Shown one piece after another: positions 9,499-16,944 of a stretch of DNA of 26,009 bases (position 1 is its first letter; the number at the start of each line of letters is the position of its first letter). The DNA is taken from the NCBI RefSeq assembly GCF_003333325.1, contig NZ_QOLC01000053.1, forward strand, positions 1 to 26,009. Direction: 5' to 3'. The notes below the pieces were generated by a model. The model was not told where the DNA came from. It saw only the letters and a list, made by a program, of their open reading frames with translations, and searched no databases. The translations under genes were made by a program, and so were the position numbers. This DNA comes from Candidatus Ulvibacter alkanivorans (GTDB taxonomy: Bacteria; Bacteroidota; Bacteroidia; Flavobacteriales; Flavobacteriaceae).

Positions 9499-9530
9499 AA
9501 AAAAACCCGTTTGATTGCTCAAACGGGTTT
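9499..9530 (-). terminator. his operon attenuator (Rho-independent terminator in leader)
   Basis: On the minus strand a 12-bp perfect stem is formed by 9530-9519 and 9514-9503 around the GNRA tetraloop GCAA. It runs into seven T residues (9505-9499). It lies 32 bases downstream of the hisL stop and just before the hisG start (9477), so it can only act as a premature terminator of the operon's own leader. Together with the His-rich leader peptide upstream, this is the layout of classical ribosome-mediated attenuation. Confidence 0.9.
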
Positions 9531-9566
9531 AGGAATATTGTTAATAATCTACAATACCATATCACC
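9526..9566 (-). promoter_or_regulatory. candidate his antiterminator hairpin
   Basis: GGTATTG (9558-9552) can pair with CAATA plus CC (9540-9536 and 9533-9532, with a two-base bulge). After an internal loop, GGT (9566-9564) can pair with ACC (9528-9526). The outer pairs would take three bases of the terminator's 5' arm and also cover the hisL stop region. A ribosome finishing hisL would block this fold, and one stalled on the His codons would leave it free. The pairing is imperfect and weak, so this is an inference. Confidence 0.35.
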
Positions 9567-9618
9567 TCGCGTGAGCGAAATAAGCGATATGATGATGATG
9601 TAAATTTTGGTTCTTCAT
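9562..9618 (-). CDS. hisL: histidine operon leader peptide
   Basis: This 18-codon open frame encodes MKNQNLHHHHIAYFAHAR and ends in TGA. Five of the 18 residues are histidine, four of them as consecutive CAT codons (9600-9589), with a CAC later. It ends 84 bases before the hisG start, and a strong intrinsic terminator lies between them. In classical attenuation (known from enterobacterial his operons) scarce charged tRNA-His stalls the ribosome on the His run and prevents terminator folding. Plentiful tRNA lets the ribosome finish and the transcript end. The peptide has no other expected function. It sits 8 bases behind a TAGCTTTG promoter element and has no ribosome-binding sequence. Too short for ordinary gene finders, it is supported by codon content and position. 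Confidence 0.9.
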   Translation of the reverse strand: MKNQNLHHHHIAYFAHAR

Positions 9619-9626
9619 TGAGATGA

Positions 9627-9634
9627 CAAAGCTA
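9627..9634 (-). promoter_or_regulatory. probable his operon promoter, -7 element
   Basis: TAGCTTTG on the minus strand (9634-9627) matches the Bacteroidetes -7 consensus TAnnTTTG exactly. No good TTG -33 element lies 17-23 bases upstream; the nearest TTG is 31 bases away (9668-9666). Transcription would begin only a few bases before the hisL ATG at 9618. Confidence 0.55.
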
Positions 9635-9702
9635 TGAGAATTTTGTTTAAAATTATGTGAAAAAACAATTAAATTTTTTAATAAGTTGGGTTATAATTTT
9701 CA

Positions 9703-9710
9703 TAGATTTG
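9703..9710 (+). promoter_or_regulatory. probable promoter of the ompA-like operon, -7 element
   Basis: TAGATTTG matches TAnnTTTG exactly and lies 52 bases before the ATG at 9763. A TTG at 9686-9688 is a possible -33 element, but the 14-base spacing is short. It faces away from the his promoter, so the two start divergent transcripts within about 80 bases. Confidence 0.5.
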
Positions 9711-9762
9711 TTTAGAACCCGCTTAAATACTGTAATATACTAAAGAACAGTGTTTTAAACTA

Positions 9763-10746
9763 ATGAAGAACTTTTTAATTGCTTTTATCGTTTTCCTGGT
9801 ATGGTCTTTTTTCGGATTATGGCTGTATTCTTGGCTCCAACCAGAAGATGAAATAGCAGTTAATAATACGGTTAAAATCGATGAGGCTTCAGATACAATC
9901 ACAAAGACCGATACCGAACTTCCTTTGAACACAGAGTTACCAACCGAAGCCGGACTTGATAAAGATTCGCTGTTACTTTCAGAAAAAATTATAGATAAAG
10001 AAGGACACCAAGGACTAAAAGCCGTGAATGAGGCCGGTGATATTGTGCTATTGTTTCCGAAGGGCATAACAATTTACAAGAACACAGACGAAATTAGCAT
10101 TCCACAAGAGGTAATCGATTTTAAATACAAGATCAATACATACTTAGTAGAACATCCGGATAAAGAGCTGCATATTTCGGCCCTATACAGTGCGACCGAA
10201 AATTTTGAAACACCTAATTTCGGTATTAAACGCGGTAATAAATTAAAGGAAATTCTTACTGATGTTGGAATTCCTTCAGAAAGAATCGTTATTAAACCAA
10301 CGATCAAAGAAATCGATTTTTCGGCAGCAAATACGTATGAAAATGGATTTTCATTCTCTTTTAAGCCATTAGACGAGGATCGGATTGAATCGGTTCGATT
10401 TAGAATTCCGGAATCCAAAATCGTCTACCCGAGGTTTTCGAACACAGGAATCATGGTGAACGAGAATTTACGCAATCTGTTAGATGAAGTAAAACAAATA
10501 GTTGCAGCCAATCCCGACACTGAAATTGAAGTGATCGGGCATACCGACAATGTAGGAAATGGAAATGATAATTATTACTTAGGATTAGAATATGCACGTC
10601 AAGTACGCTGGTATTTGGTTAAAAAAGGGAATCTGGATCGCAAAAAGATTAGAGCGATCTCGAAAGGAGAGGAAGATCCTATAGACACAAACCAAACCGT
10701 ACGTGGGCGTAACGCCAATAGACGTATTGAAATTGTTTTTAATTAG
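9763..10746 (+). CDS. membrane-anchored OmpA-family protein with a degenerate second OmpA-like repeat
   Basis: This 327-residue protein begins with an uncleaved-looking hydrophobic helix (residues 3-25) without a lipobox. An acidic, Thr-rich linker (about 28-65) follows. The C-terminal OmpA-like domain (about 215-327) has the peptidoglycan-binding signature: GHTDN with Asp262, and GRNANRRIEI with Arg320. OmpA-like domains bind the diaminopimelate of peptidoglycan from the periplasmic side. Residues 125-180 look like a decayed copy of the same domain: YLVEHPDKELHISALYSATE aligns by eye with IVAANPDTEIEVIGHTDN, but the Asp is absent. It leads a three-gene plus-strand run; the next ATG is one base after its stop. 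I infer an inner-membrane anchor tied to the cell wall. No motor partner such as MotA is present. Confidence 0.82.
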   Translation: MKNFLIAFIVFLVWSFFGLWLYSWLQPEDEIAVNNTVKIDEASDTITKTDTELPLNTELPTEAGLDKDSLLLSEKIIDKEGHQGLKAVNEAGDIVLLFPKGITIYKNTDEISIPQEVIDFKYKINTYLVEHPDKELHISALYSATENFETPNFGIKRGNKLKEILTDVGIPSERIVIKPTIKEIDFSAANTYENGFSFSFKPLDEDRIESVRFRIPESKIVYPRFSNTGIMVNENLRNLLDEVKQIVAANPDTEIEVIGHTDNVGNGNDNYYLGLEYARQVRWYLVKKGNLDRKKIRAISKGEEDPIDTNQTVRGRNANRRIEIVFN

Positions 10747-10747
10747 T

Positions 10748-11344
10748 ATGACAACGATGAACGAATTTATTAATATGCTTCCCTCCTATGCAGGTATTGC
10801 GATACTTATGTTTAGTACGTTCTTAATTGGATATTTATCTGCTTGGTATTTTCAGAAGGCCAAGAGCCGAAAATTAATAGATCGACTTAAAAAAGAAGTA
10901 AATGCTTTACAGCAAACCACAAAAAAGATAGATGACATAGAAACCATCTTTACCGAGATAAAGCCAAAGATCGTAGAAGTTGTAAAACAAACACAAGAAG
11001 AAATTACAGAGCCGGTAGCACCGCCATCTGAAAGCATTCCGGAGAAAAATCGTACCAGCTACATTACCTATACCAAACAAAAGAAAGAGACCGAAGAACT
11101 AGAACTCAATTTCGACAGTTTTGGGTATGCCGATAGCGATGACAGCGACGATCTTACTCAAATTTATGGTATTGGCCCGTATATCGAGCAACGCTTAAAC
11201 GGAATAGGTATTTACACCTACGACCAAATAAGCCGTTTTAAGCAAGAGGATATCGATACTGTTACCGAGCTAATTGATTTCTTTCCCGGCCGAATAGAGC
11301 GCGACAATTGGGTTGGGCAAGCCGAAGGTCTAAAAGTACATTAA
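10748..11344 (+). CDS. membrane-anchored protein with C-terminal helix-hairpin-helix domain
   Basis: I start this gene at the ATG at 10748 (MTTMNEFINML), one base after the ompA-like stop; a second ATG lies at 10757. The 198-residue product has one membrane helix (about residues 13-34) and a charged, probably coiled-coil stretch (about 38-85). A Pro/Glu-rich and acidic linker follows, then a C-terminal domain (about 138-196) with LTQIYGIGPYIEQRLNGIGI, typical of helix-hairpin-helix folds. The spacing GIGPxIExxLNxxGI...TYDQI and the closing WVGQAEGL resemble the COG3743 family, often named predicted flap-endonuclease-1-like 5' DNA nuclease. No catalytic acidic cluster is visible, so nuclease activity should not be assumed. 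It is probably co-translated with the OmpA-like protein. Confidence 0.8.
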   Translation: MTTMNEFINMLPSYAGIAILMFSTFLIGYLSAWYFQKAKSRKLIDRLKKEVNALQQTTKKIDDIETIFTEIKPKIVEVVKQTQEEITEPVAPPSESIPEKNRTSYITYTKQKKETEELELNFDSFGYADSDDSDDLTQIYGIGPYIEQRLNGIGIYTYDQISRFKQEDIDTVTELIDFFPGRIERDNWVGQAEGLKVH

Positions 11345-11354
11345 TACCCTCCTT

Positions 11355-13109
11355 ATGAAATTAGCAACCCTTGATTGGATATTAATTCTATCATTTTTCT
11401 TAGTATTTCTAATCATTGGAATCATCGTTGCAAAGCGCTCCGGAAAAGACACACAAGAGTTTTTTCTTTCGGGTCGTAACATGCCATGGTGGTTGTTGGG
11501 TATTTCGATGGTTGCTACCACTTTTTCTGCAGATACACCAAATTTGGTCACCGATATCGTACGCCAAAATGGAATTTCCGGAAACTGGGTGTGGTGGACC
11601 TTCTTAATTACGGGAATGCTTACCGTTTTTGTGTACGCAAAACTCTGGCGACGGTCTAAAGTACTCACCGATCTTCAATTCTACGAATTGCGATATAGTG
11701 GAAAAGAGGCCGCGTTTTTACGTGGATTTCGCGCTTTGTATCTAGGCGTATTCTTTAATATAATGATCATGGCTTCGGTTTGTTTGGCAGCCATTAAAAT
11801 TGGCGGGATCATGTTTGGTCTCGAACCATGGGAATGTGTATTGTACGCCTCAATAGTAACGGTTGTTTATAGCTCGATTGGTGGGTTGCGAGGGGTGATC
11901 TTTACCGATTTCCTTCAGTTTATCGTGGCCATGATTGGTTCTGTGTGGGCCGCTTATTATATAGTTAATATGCCCGAAATTGGCGGATTACAAAATCTGC
12001 TAGCCCACGAAAATGTATCGGACAAGCTTAATTTCCTTCCGGATTTTACCGATACTAATTCACTGTTGGTGTTACTTATCATTCCTATTGCGGTACAATG
12101 GTGGAGCGTTTGGTATCCCGGGGCCGAACCCGGTGGTGGTGGCTATATAGCACAACGGATGCTTTCGGCAAAAGACGAGAAAAATGCCATAGGTGCTACC
12201 CTCCTTTTTAACGTAGCCCACTATGCGTTGCGACCTTGGCCATGGATTATCATTGCATTAGCCTCACTGGTGTTGTATCCACAGCTCTCCGATATTGGAA
12301 ACGAATTCCCAAACGCAGTTCTAGGTCATGACCTTGGATATCCTGCCATGCTTACTAATTTACCGGCAGGACTACTCGGATTAGTGGTTGCCTCACTTAT
12401 TGCGGCTTTTATGAGTACGATCTCGACACATCTAAATTGGGGATCCTCTTATATCTCCTTAGATTTTTATAAACGATTCGTAAAACCCGAGGCTACCGAA
12501 AAAGAATTGGTTGGTATTGGAAGACTTTCTACAGTTGTGCTCATGTTGTTTTCTGCGTTGCTAGCGCTAGCACTAAGCAGCGCGCTAAGTACTTTTGCGA
12601 TATTGTTACAAATTGGTGCCGGAACCGGACTTATATTTATTCTTCGTTGGTTTTGGTGGCGCGTGAACGCGTATAGTGAGATCACCGGAATGATCGTTTC
12701 ATTTATCGTTGCACTTGTCTTCGAATTTGCCGAGCTGGGATTGGAAGACTATGAAAAATTGGTCTATGGAGTAGCTATTACTACCATTAGTTGGATTACC
12801 GTGACCTTACTTACCCGACCTACCGACACAAAGACACTTGCTAACTTTTATAATTCGGTGACTCCCTACGGGGCCGGATGGAAGCCGTTTAAACGACTGG
12901 CAGAGACGCAGAACATATTACTTAAAACCACCAACGATGTCTTTACTATAGACCTGGCGTGTATGCTGTTGGGTATCTTATTTGTTTACACCTCTTTGTT
13001 TGCCACAGGTTATGTTATCTACGGAAACGTCTTAGGAGCGAGTATATTAATTACTATTGCGGCTTGTGCCGCTGTTTTGATCTTTATGCTATGGAAGCGT
13101 AAAGAATAA
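11355..13109 (+). CDS. sodium:solute symporter family protein
   Basis: This is a 584-residue polytopic inner-membrane protein of the SSS family (LeuT-like fold), which couples Na+ influx to uptake of sugars, amino acids or other solutes. About 13-14 hydrophobic segments are visible. Family features near the N-terminus are DWILILSFFLVFLIIGIIVAK and FFLSGRNMPWWLLGISMVATTFSADTP, the unwound TM1 and substrate region. The central part has SSIGGLRGVIFTDFLQF and VWYPGAEPGGGGYIAQRMLSAKDEKNA, the latter typical of a flavobacterial subgroup. The substrate cannot be told from sequence. It begins 10 bases after the helix-hairpin-helix gene, so it is probably in the same transcript, though a functional link with the two upstream genes is not obvious. 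Confidence 0.92.
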   Translation: MKLATLDWILILSFFLVFLIIGIIVAKRSGKDTQEFFLSGRNMPWWLLGISMVATTFSADTPNLVTDIVRQNGISGNWVWWTFLITGMLTVFVYAKLWRRSKVLTDLQFYELRYSGKEAAFLRGFRALYLGVFFNIMIMASVCLAAIKIGGIMFGLEPWECVLYASIVTVVYSSIGGLRGVIFTDFLQFIVAMIGSVWAAYYIVNMPEIGGLQNLLAHENVSDKLNFLPDFTDTNSLLVLLIIPIAVQWWSVWYPGAEPGGGGYIAQRMLSAKDEKNAIGATLLFNVAHYALRPWPWIIIALASLVLYPQLSDIGNEFPNAVLGHDLGYPAMLTNLPAGLLGLVVASLIAAFMSTISTHLNWGSSYISLDFYKRFVKPEATEKELVGIGRLSTVVLMLFSALLALALSSALSTFAILLQIGAGTGLIFILRWFWWRVNAYSEITGMIVSFIVALVFEFAELGLEDYEKLVYGVAITTISWITVTLLTRPTDTKTLANFYNSVTPYGAGWKPFKRLAETQNILLKTTNDVFTIDLACMLLGILFVYTSLFATGYVIYGNVLGASILITIAACAAVLIFMLWKRKE

Positions 13110-13135
13110 AAAAAACCGCCTCATTTCTGAAGCGG
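13110..13135 (-). terminator. Rho-independent terminator of the fabG-VWA-prohibitin transcript
   Basis: CCGC and TCA (13116-13119, 13121-13123) pair with TGA and GCGG (13128-13130, 13132-13135) around a 4-base loop, with one mismatch. On the minus strand the stem is followed by an eight-T tract. On the plus strand only a short T stretch follows, so it mainly serves the minus-strand operon. It begins within a few bases of the symporter stop. Confidence 0.75.
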
Positions 13136-13159
13136 CTTATAATTGTGATCGTTTACGTT

Positions 13160-13975
13160 CTAATTATTTCCTAGAATTAAAGGAAGACCACTTTCGCCGG
13201 ACCCCACAACTACCACTTTGGCATTTGGTGATTCGGCTAAACGTAACGTAGCATCGATTCCCTTGTCCTGTAAGATCTTATCGGTTAGCGAAGCACTTAA
13301 AATTTTATTTGCATCTGCTTTACCTTGGGCTTCAATTCGCACCTTTTCGGCTTCTTTCTCGGCCGTTACCAATCTAAATTCATATTCTAACGATTGTTGT
13401 TCTTGTTTCAACTTACGTTCTATCGCTTCCTTGATGGTTGGAGGCAGGGTTACATCACGAACCAATACCTCGTTTAATTGCACATATTGTTTATCAAGTA
13501 TCTTTTTAGTTTCGGCGTAGATCTCATCTTGAATGGCATCTCTTTTACTTGAATACAGTTGTTCCGGTGTATAGCGACCTACTACACTCCTGGCTGCAGA
13601 GCGGATTGCCGGTTGAATTACACGTTGCAAATAGCTCTCTCCTAATGTCTGATGTAGATTTCCGAGGTCACTATAAACAGGTTGGTACCAAGCTGATGCG
13701 TCCAATTTAATCTCTAGTCCGTTAGATGATAACACTTGCATTTTTTCGAAAAGCTCTTGTTGTCGTACTTCATATACGATCACATCGTTCCAAGGTGCGA
13801 CCAAATGAAAGCCTTCACTTAATGGTGGCCCATCGGTAACGACTCCACCGTCAAAGGTTTTATATAAAACCCCGGCTTCACCAGATCCGATGGTTACAGC
13901 CGATTTTGCAAGTACTATGATTATTAATACGATCCCAATAATCACGGGAATTCCTATTTTAGGTAATTTGTCCAT
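13160..13975 (-). CDS. prohibitin-family (SPFH / band 7) membrane protein
   Basis: A 271-residue protein with one N-terminal membrane helix (about residues 8-28). The SPFH domain follows (about 29-190): VTIGSGEAGVLYKTFDGGV, GFHLVAPWNDVIVYEVRQQE, and SARSVVGRYTPEQLYSSKRDAIQDEI. After that comes an Ala/Glu-rich helix (about 190-245) with RLVTAEKEAEKVRIEAQGKADANKIL, the usual oligomerisation coiled coil. Prohibitins form large rings on the membrane and often modulate FtsH-type proteases. It is closer to prohibitin than to HflC or HflK, and no hflK partner is present. It lies 16 bases after the VWA gene and is the last gene before a terminator. The cellular role here is unknown. Confidence 0.9.
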   Translation of the reverse strand: MDKLPKIGIPVIIGIVLIIIVLAKSAVTIGSGEAGVLYKTFDGGVVTDGPPLSEGFHLVAPWNDVIVYEVRQQELFEKMQVLSSNGLEIKLDASAWYQPVYSDLGNLHQTLGESYLQRVIQPAIRSAARSVVGRYTPEQLYSSKRDAIQDEIYAETKKILDKQYVQLNEVLVRDVTLPPTIKEAIERKLKQEQQSLEYEFRLVTAEKEAEKVRIEAQGKADANKILSASLTDKILQDKGIDATLRLAESPNAKVVVVGSGESGLPLILGNN

Positions 13976-13991
13976 TGTAAAAAATTTTATG

Positions 13992-16025
13992 TTAAATAAG
14001 TCCGTTGTATTTTCTAATAAACCACTCCGCGCTCAGTGTGAGCACGATCAAGGCGAGAAGATATTTCCAGTCGATCAAAGGTACTACTTTTTGTTGGCTT
14101 TTTTGAACCGGTTGATACCGATCATCGTTCAACAGCGTATTGACAAGTTGTTCTGTTTCCGAAGCAAAAAAAGAAGCTCCCTCACTCGCTACTGCTAGAC
14201 GTTGAAGCTTAGCTACATCTGCATTTAAGAACTGTTGTTCTACATCAAAATCCAAAATGGTAAAGTTTCCACTTCTCGCAATGGCTTCATCGGCCACAGA
14301 GACCGTATATCGATATTCTCCTGCCGGTAAACTATTGAGTGGTACTTCATAGAAGTTTTGTTTTAACAGCATAGGAAAAACGGTTCGTTCGTTGGTCTCC
14401 GTATTAATAACCGTAATTTGCAATGAGGCACGCGGATCGAACACGAAGTTTTTATCAAAATACTGCGCTGTTATTTCTATTGGATTGTTGTTGTAATAAA
14501 AAGTCTCATTGTTTACTTCAAGTCGGCTGCGACGTTTATTGGACGCTAAATACTGCACCAATTTCCCCATGAACGTATCGAAAGATTCGAAATCGTTAGT
14601 AGCAATATAGCTTTGTGCGCGCCATTTCCAAAGCCCTTCTCCATCTAAAATCGCATCGCGTTTTCCGTTTAGTTCCATGGTGGCTAACAGTGGGCTCCCA
14701 CTATCGAAACCGTCTATAGATTGATACAAAAGTGTTTCGTGCGGAATAGTAACCTCTAAACCACCAAACAAGGTCTTTAACGGAGGGAAGTCATCAAATC
14801 CAATATCTTGTACTGCAAAGGTTCCATAATTTAGGTTGAGAACTGCCGATGCGTCTTCAGTTTGATTTGTAACCTCTTTATTAAATGCTTCTTGCGCCGA
14901 GTTGAGAAAATTCCAATCGGTTTCAAGCCCCGAGATGACCAAGGTGTTCTTTTTAAGGTTGTCTATTGCTTGATACACGGGCGCGAAACTTCGATCGGGC
15001 TGATACAGTATCACGAGTTGATACTCGTTAAGGAGTGACGTAGCTTCAGCAGGAGTTGCGATGGTAAGTTGTCTTTGCTCATTGCTGGTCACAGATTTTT
15101 TAATGGCCCCTAAGTCGGGATGAATGATCTTACTCACCAACAGCACATTGGTCGCTTGGTCGATCACCTCTACCGCAAAGCGTTTACTATTGTTCACTTT
15201 GTTCTTTTCTTCTTCTAAAGGGAGTAATTGAGCCGTGTATTTTTGTAGTCCGACAGCCGAAGCCGGCAGAGTGATTGCGATCGTTTGAGTATTGTTCTCT
15301 TCGGAAAAAGATACATTTTGTCGAAATACGGTCGCTGTACCTTGCGTAATCACGAACTGGGAATTCACGGTTCCTGTTCCATTATAGACCAAGATAGCTT
15401 CGACCGGAAATTGATTTTTTAAGAACGTGTACCTATTTGTATTAAGTCGCTCGATCTTTAAGTCGGTATATTTAATAGAATCTCCCAGGATCAACGGATA
15501 GATCGGACTTTCTTTTAGGTCTCCAACAAACTCATAATCTCTTCCAAGGGTTTGGTTCCCGTCTGTTATAAGAATAGTGGGTGCGACAAGGTCATTATAC
15601 AACTCATTGGTCGCTTGTAATGCCTTTGCGATATTTGTATTTTTTTCTGAAAAACCCAAGGTATCTAAGACACCGAAATCGTTTCCGAAGCCATAAAAAG
15701 ACAGCTCAAATGCGTCGTTGAGCGCGTCATTTGATCGCAAGGATCGAACGAACGAACGTACATTATCACTTTGATCGAGTGCTACTACCGAAGCCGAGTT
15801 GTCTACTAATACTGGCAATTTTGGCTTTTCGATCGTATAGGTTTCCGAAGTAAATTTAGGGTTGATTAATAGCAATAATATTGAAAACAAGGTGATAAAG
15901 CGAAGGGTGCCAAATAGCCATCGCAATTGAGTGTTGTGTTTGCTTTTATAGCCATACATAAACACAGAAACCCCAAGCGAAAAGATGCCTGCTAGGATAC
16001 AGTAAAGTATGGTTTCGGGAGTCAT
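13992..16025 (-). CDS. VWA-domain membrane protein, function unknown
   Basis: A 677-residue protein with two N-terminal membrane helices (about residues 5-25 and 37-54) and one near the C-terminus (about 648-668). The long middle part should therefore be extracytoplasmic. A von Willebrand factor A domain begins at LPVLVDNSASV. The MIDAS metal site looks intact, with Asp75-x-Ser77-x-Ser79, a Thr near 130 and Asp155 in ILITDGNQT. The middle (about 300-400) has the Rossmann-like arrangement of glutamine-amidotransferase-like domains often fused to such proteins. Beta-rich Ig-like sequence (about 500-600) follows. The layout resembles BatA-related membrane proteins of Bacteroidetes. It lies between fabG (65-base gap) and the prohibitin gene (16-base gap). 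I do not know its ligand. Confidence 0.82.
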   Translation of the reverse strand: MTPETILYCILAGIFSLGVSVFMYGYKSKHNTQLRWLFGTLRFITLFSILLLLINPKFTSETYTIEKPKLPVLVDNSASVVALDQSDNVRSFVRSLRSNDALNDAFELSFYGFGNDFGVLDTLGFSEKNTNIAKALQATNELYNDLVAPTILITDGNQTLGRDYEFVGDLKESPIYPLILGDSIKYTDLKIERLNTNRYTFLKNQFPVEAILVYNGTGTVNSQFVITQGTATVFRQNVSFSEENNTQTIAITLPASAVGLQKYTAQLLPLEEEKNKVNNSKRFAVEVIDQATNVLLVSKIIHPDLGAIKKSVTSNEQRQLTIATPAEATSLLNEYQLVILYQPDRSFAPVYQAIDNLKKNTLVISGLETDWNFLNSAQEAFNKEVTNQTEDASAVLNLNYGTFAVQDIGFDDFPPLKTLFGGLEVTIPHETLLYQSIDGFDSGSPLLATMELNGKRDAILDGEGLWKWRAQSYIATNDFESFDTFMGKLVQYLASNKRRSRLEVNNETFYYNNNPIEITAQYFDKNFVFDPRASLQITVINTETNERTVFPMLLKQNFYEVPLNSLPAGEYRYTVSVADEAIARSGNFTILDFDVEQQFLNADVAKLQRLAVASEGASFFASETEQLVNTLLNDDRYQPVQKSQQKVVPLIDWKYLLALIVLTLSAEWFIRKYNGLI

Positions 16026-16090
16026 GTATGGAGTATGTAATTACTGGGTTACCGAGTCATTACAAAACAGTAAGTTGATTGTATTATTGT

Positions 16091-16837
16091 TTAGGTGAGC
16101 ATTCCGCCATCTACGTGTATGGTTTGTCCGGTGATATAGCCGGCAAGGTCACTTCCCAAGAACACGCAAGCATTGGCAATGTCTTCCGGAGCGCCACCAC
16201 GTTTTAACGGTATGGCATCTCGCCATGATTGTACGGTAGCTTCATCGAGTTTTCCTGTCATTTCGGTTTCAATAAAGCCGGGAGCGATCGCGTTGCATCG
16301 TATGTTTCTAGAACCTAGCTCCAGAGCAACCGATTTTGTAAATCCGATGATTCCTGCTTTAGAGGCGGCGTAGTTGGTTTGACCTGCATTCCCTTTTACA
16401 CCAACAACCGAGCTCATATTGATAATAGAGCCACTGCGTTGTTTTAGCATGGTTCGTTGTACGGCCTTGGTCATGTTAAAGACCGATTTAAGATTGACTT
16501 CGATCACTTTATCGAAATCTTCTTCAGACATACGCATTAACAGGTTGTCTTTGGTAATTCCTGCGTTATTGACGACGATATCGATACTATCAAAATCCTG
16601 TTGTACATTTTTAATTAGTTCTTCTGCTTCGGAATAATTAGAGGCATCACTTTGATAGGCTTTTACTTTAACACCATTAGTAGCGACTTCTTCTGCCAAG
16701 GCGTTGGCAGCTTCCGAAGAAGAATTATAGGTAAACGCTACGTGCGCACCATGTTTTGCAAATATTTCGACAATTCCCTTTCCTATTCCACGGCTTCCAC
16801 CGGTAATAATTGCAGTCTTACCCTCTAATAATTTCAT
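16091..16837 (-). CDS. fabG: 3-oxoacyl-[acyl-carrier-protein] reductase
   Basis: FabG is the NADPH-dependent short-chain dehydrogenase that reduces 3-oxoacyl-ACP to 3-hydroxyacyl-ACP in fatty acid elongation. Starting at the ATG at 16837 (MKLLEGKTAIITGG) gives 248 residues, the normal length; a longer frame to 16867 crosses the promoter. The cofactor motif is TGGSRGIG (residues 12-19), followed by NNAG (90-93). The catalytic set is Asn115, Ser143, Tyr156 and Lys160 in SVVGVKGNAGQTNYAASK. The C-terminus GYITGQTIHVDGGM is typical. The 3-hydroxyacyl-ACP product is also the donor for lipid A, made by the lpx genes nearby. Among many SDR paralogues this has the full FabG signature. Confidence 0.93.
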   Translation of the reverse strand: MKLLEGKTAIITGGSRGIGKGIVEIFAKHGAHVAFTYNSSSEAANALAEEVATNGVKVKAYQSDASNYSEAEELIKNVQQDFDSIDIVVNNAGITKDNLLMRMSEEDFDKVIEVNLKSVFNMTKAVQRTMLKQRSGSIINMSSVVGVKGNAGQTNYAASKAGIIGFTKSVALELGSRNIRCNAIAPGFIETEMTGKLDEATVQSWRDAIPLKRGGAPEDIANACVFLGSDLAGYITGQTIHVDGGMLT

Positions 16838-16864
16838 GTGACAGTATATTTTTAAGTATCCACT

Positions 16865-16872
16865 CAAATATA
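16865..16872 (-). promoter_or_regulatory. probable fabG promoter, -7 element
   Basis: TATATTTG on the minus strand (16872-16865) matches TAnnTTTG exactly and ends 27 bases before the chosen fabG ATG. It lies just downstream (in minus-strand terms) of the sucD terminator, so fabG starts a new transcript. No clear -33 TTG is seen. Confidence 0.6.
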
Positions 16873-16895
16873 GGAAATCGCTACGGCTTAGCCAT

Positions 16896-16924
16896 AAAAA
16901 AAGCCCTGCATATTTACAGGGCTT
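16896..16924 (-). terminator. Rho-independent terminator after sucD
   Basis: AAGCCCTG (16901-16908) pairs perfectly with CAGGGCTT (16917-16924) around an 8-base loop. On the minus strand the stem runs into a seven-T tract. It lies 21 bases after the sucD stop and separates it from fabG. Confidence 0.9.
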
Positions 16925-16944
16925 TTATATTTTATTCTGAAGTA

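Noticed and set aside
9478..9522. Upstream extension of hisG through the terminator hairpin
   Set aside because: The frame is open, but the added residues are encoded by the attenuator stem and T tract. The family N-terminus begins at MKKLKIAVQ. An ATG at 9498 remains a minor alternative.
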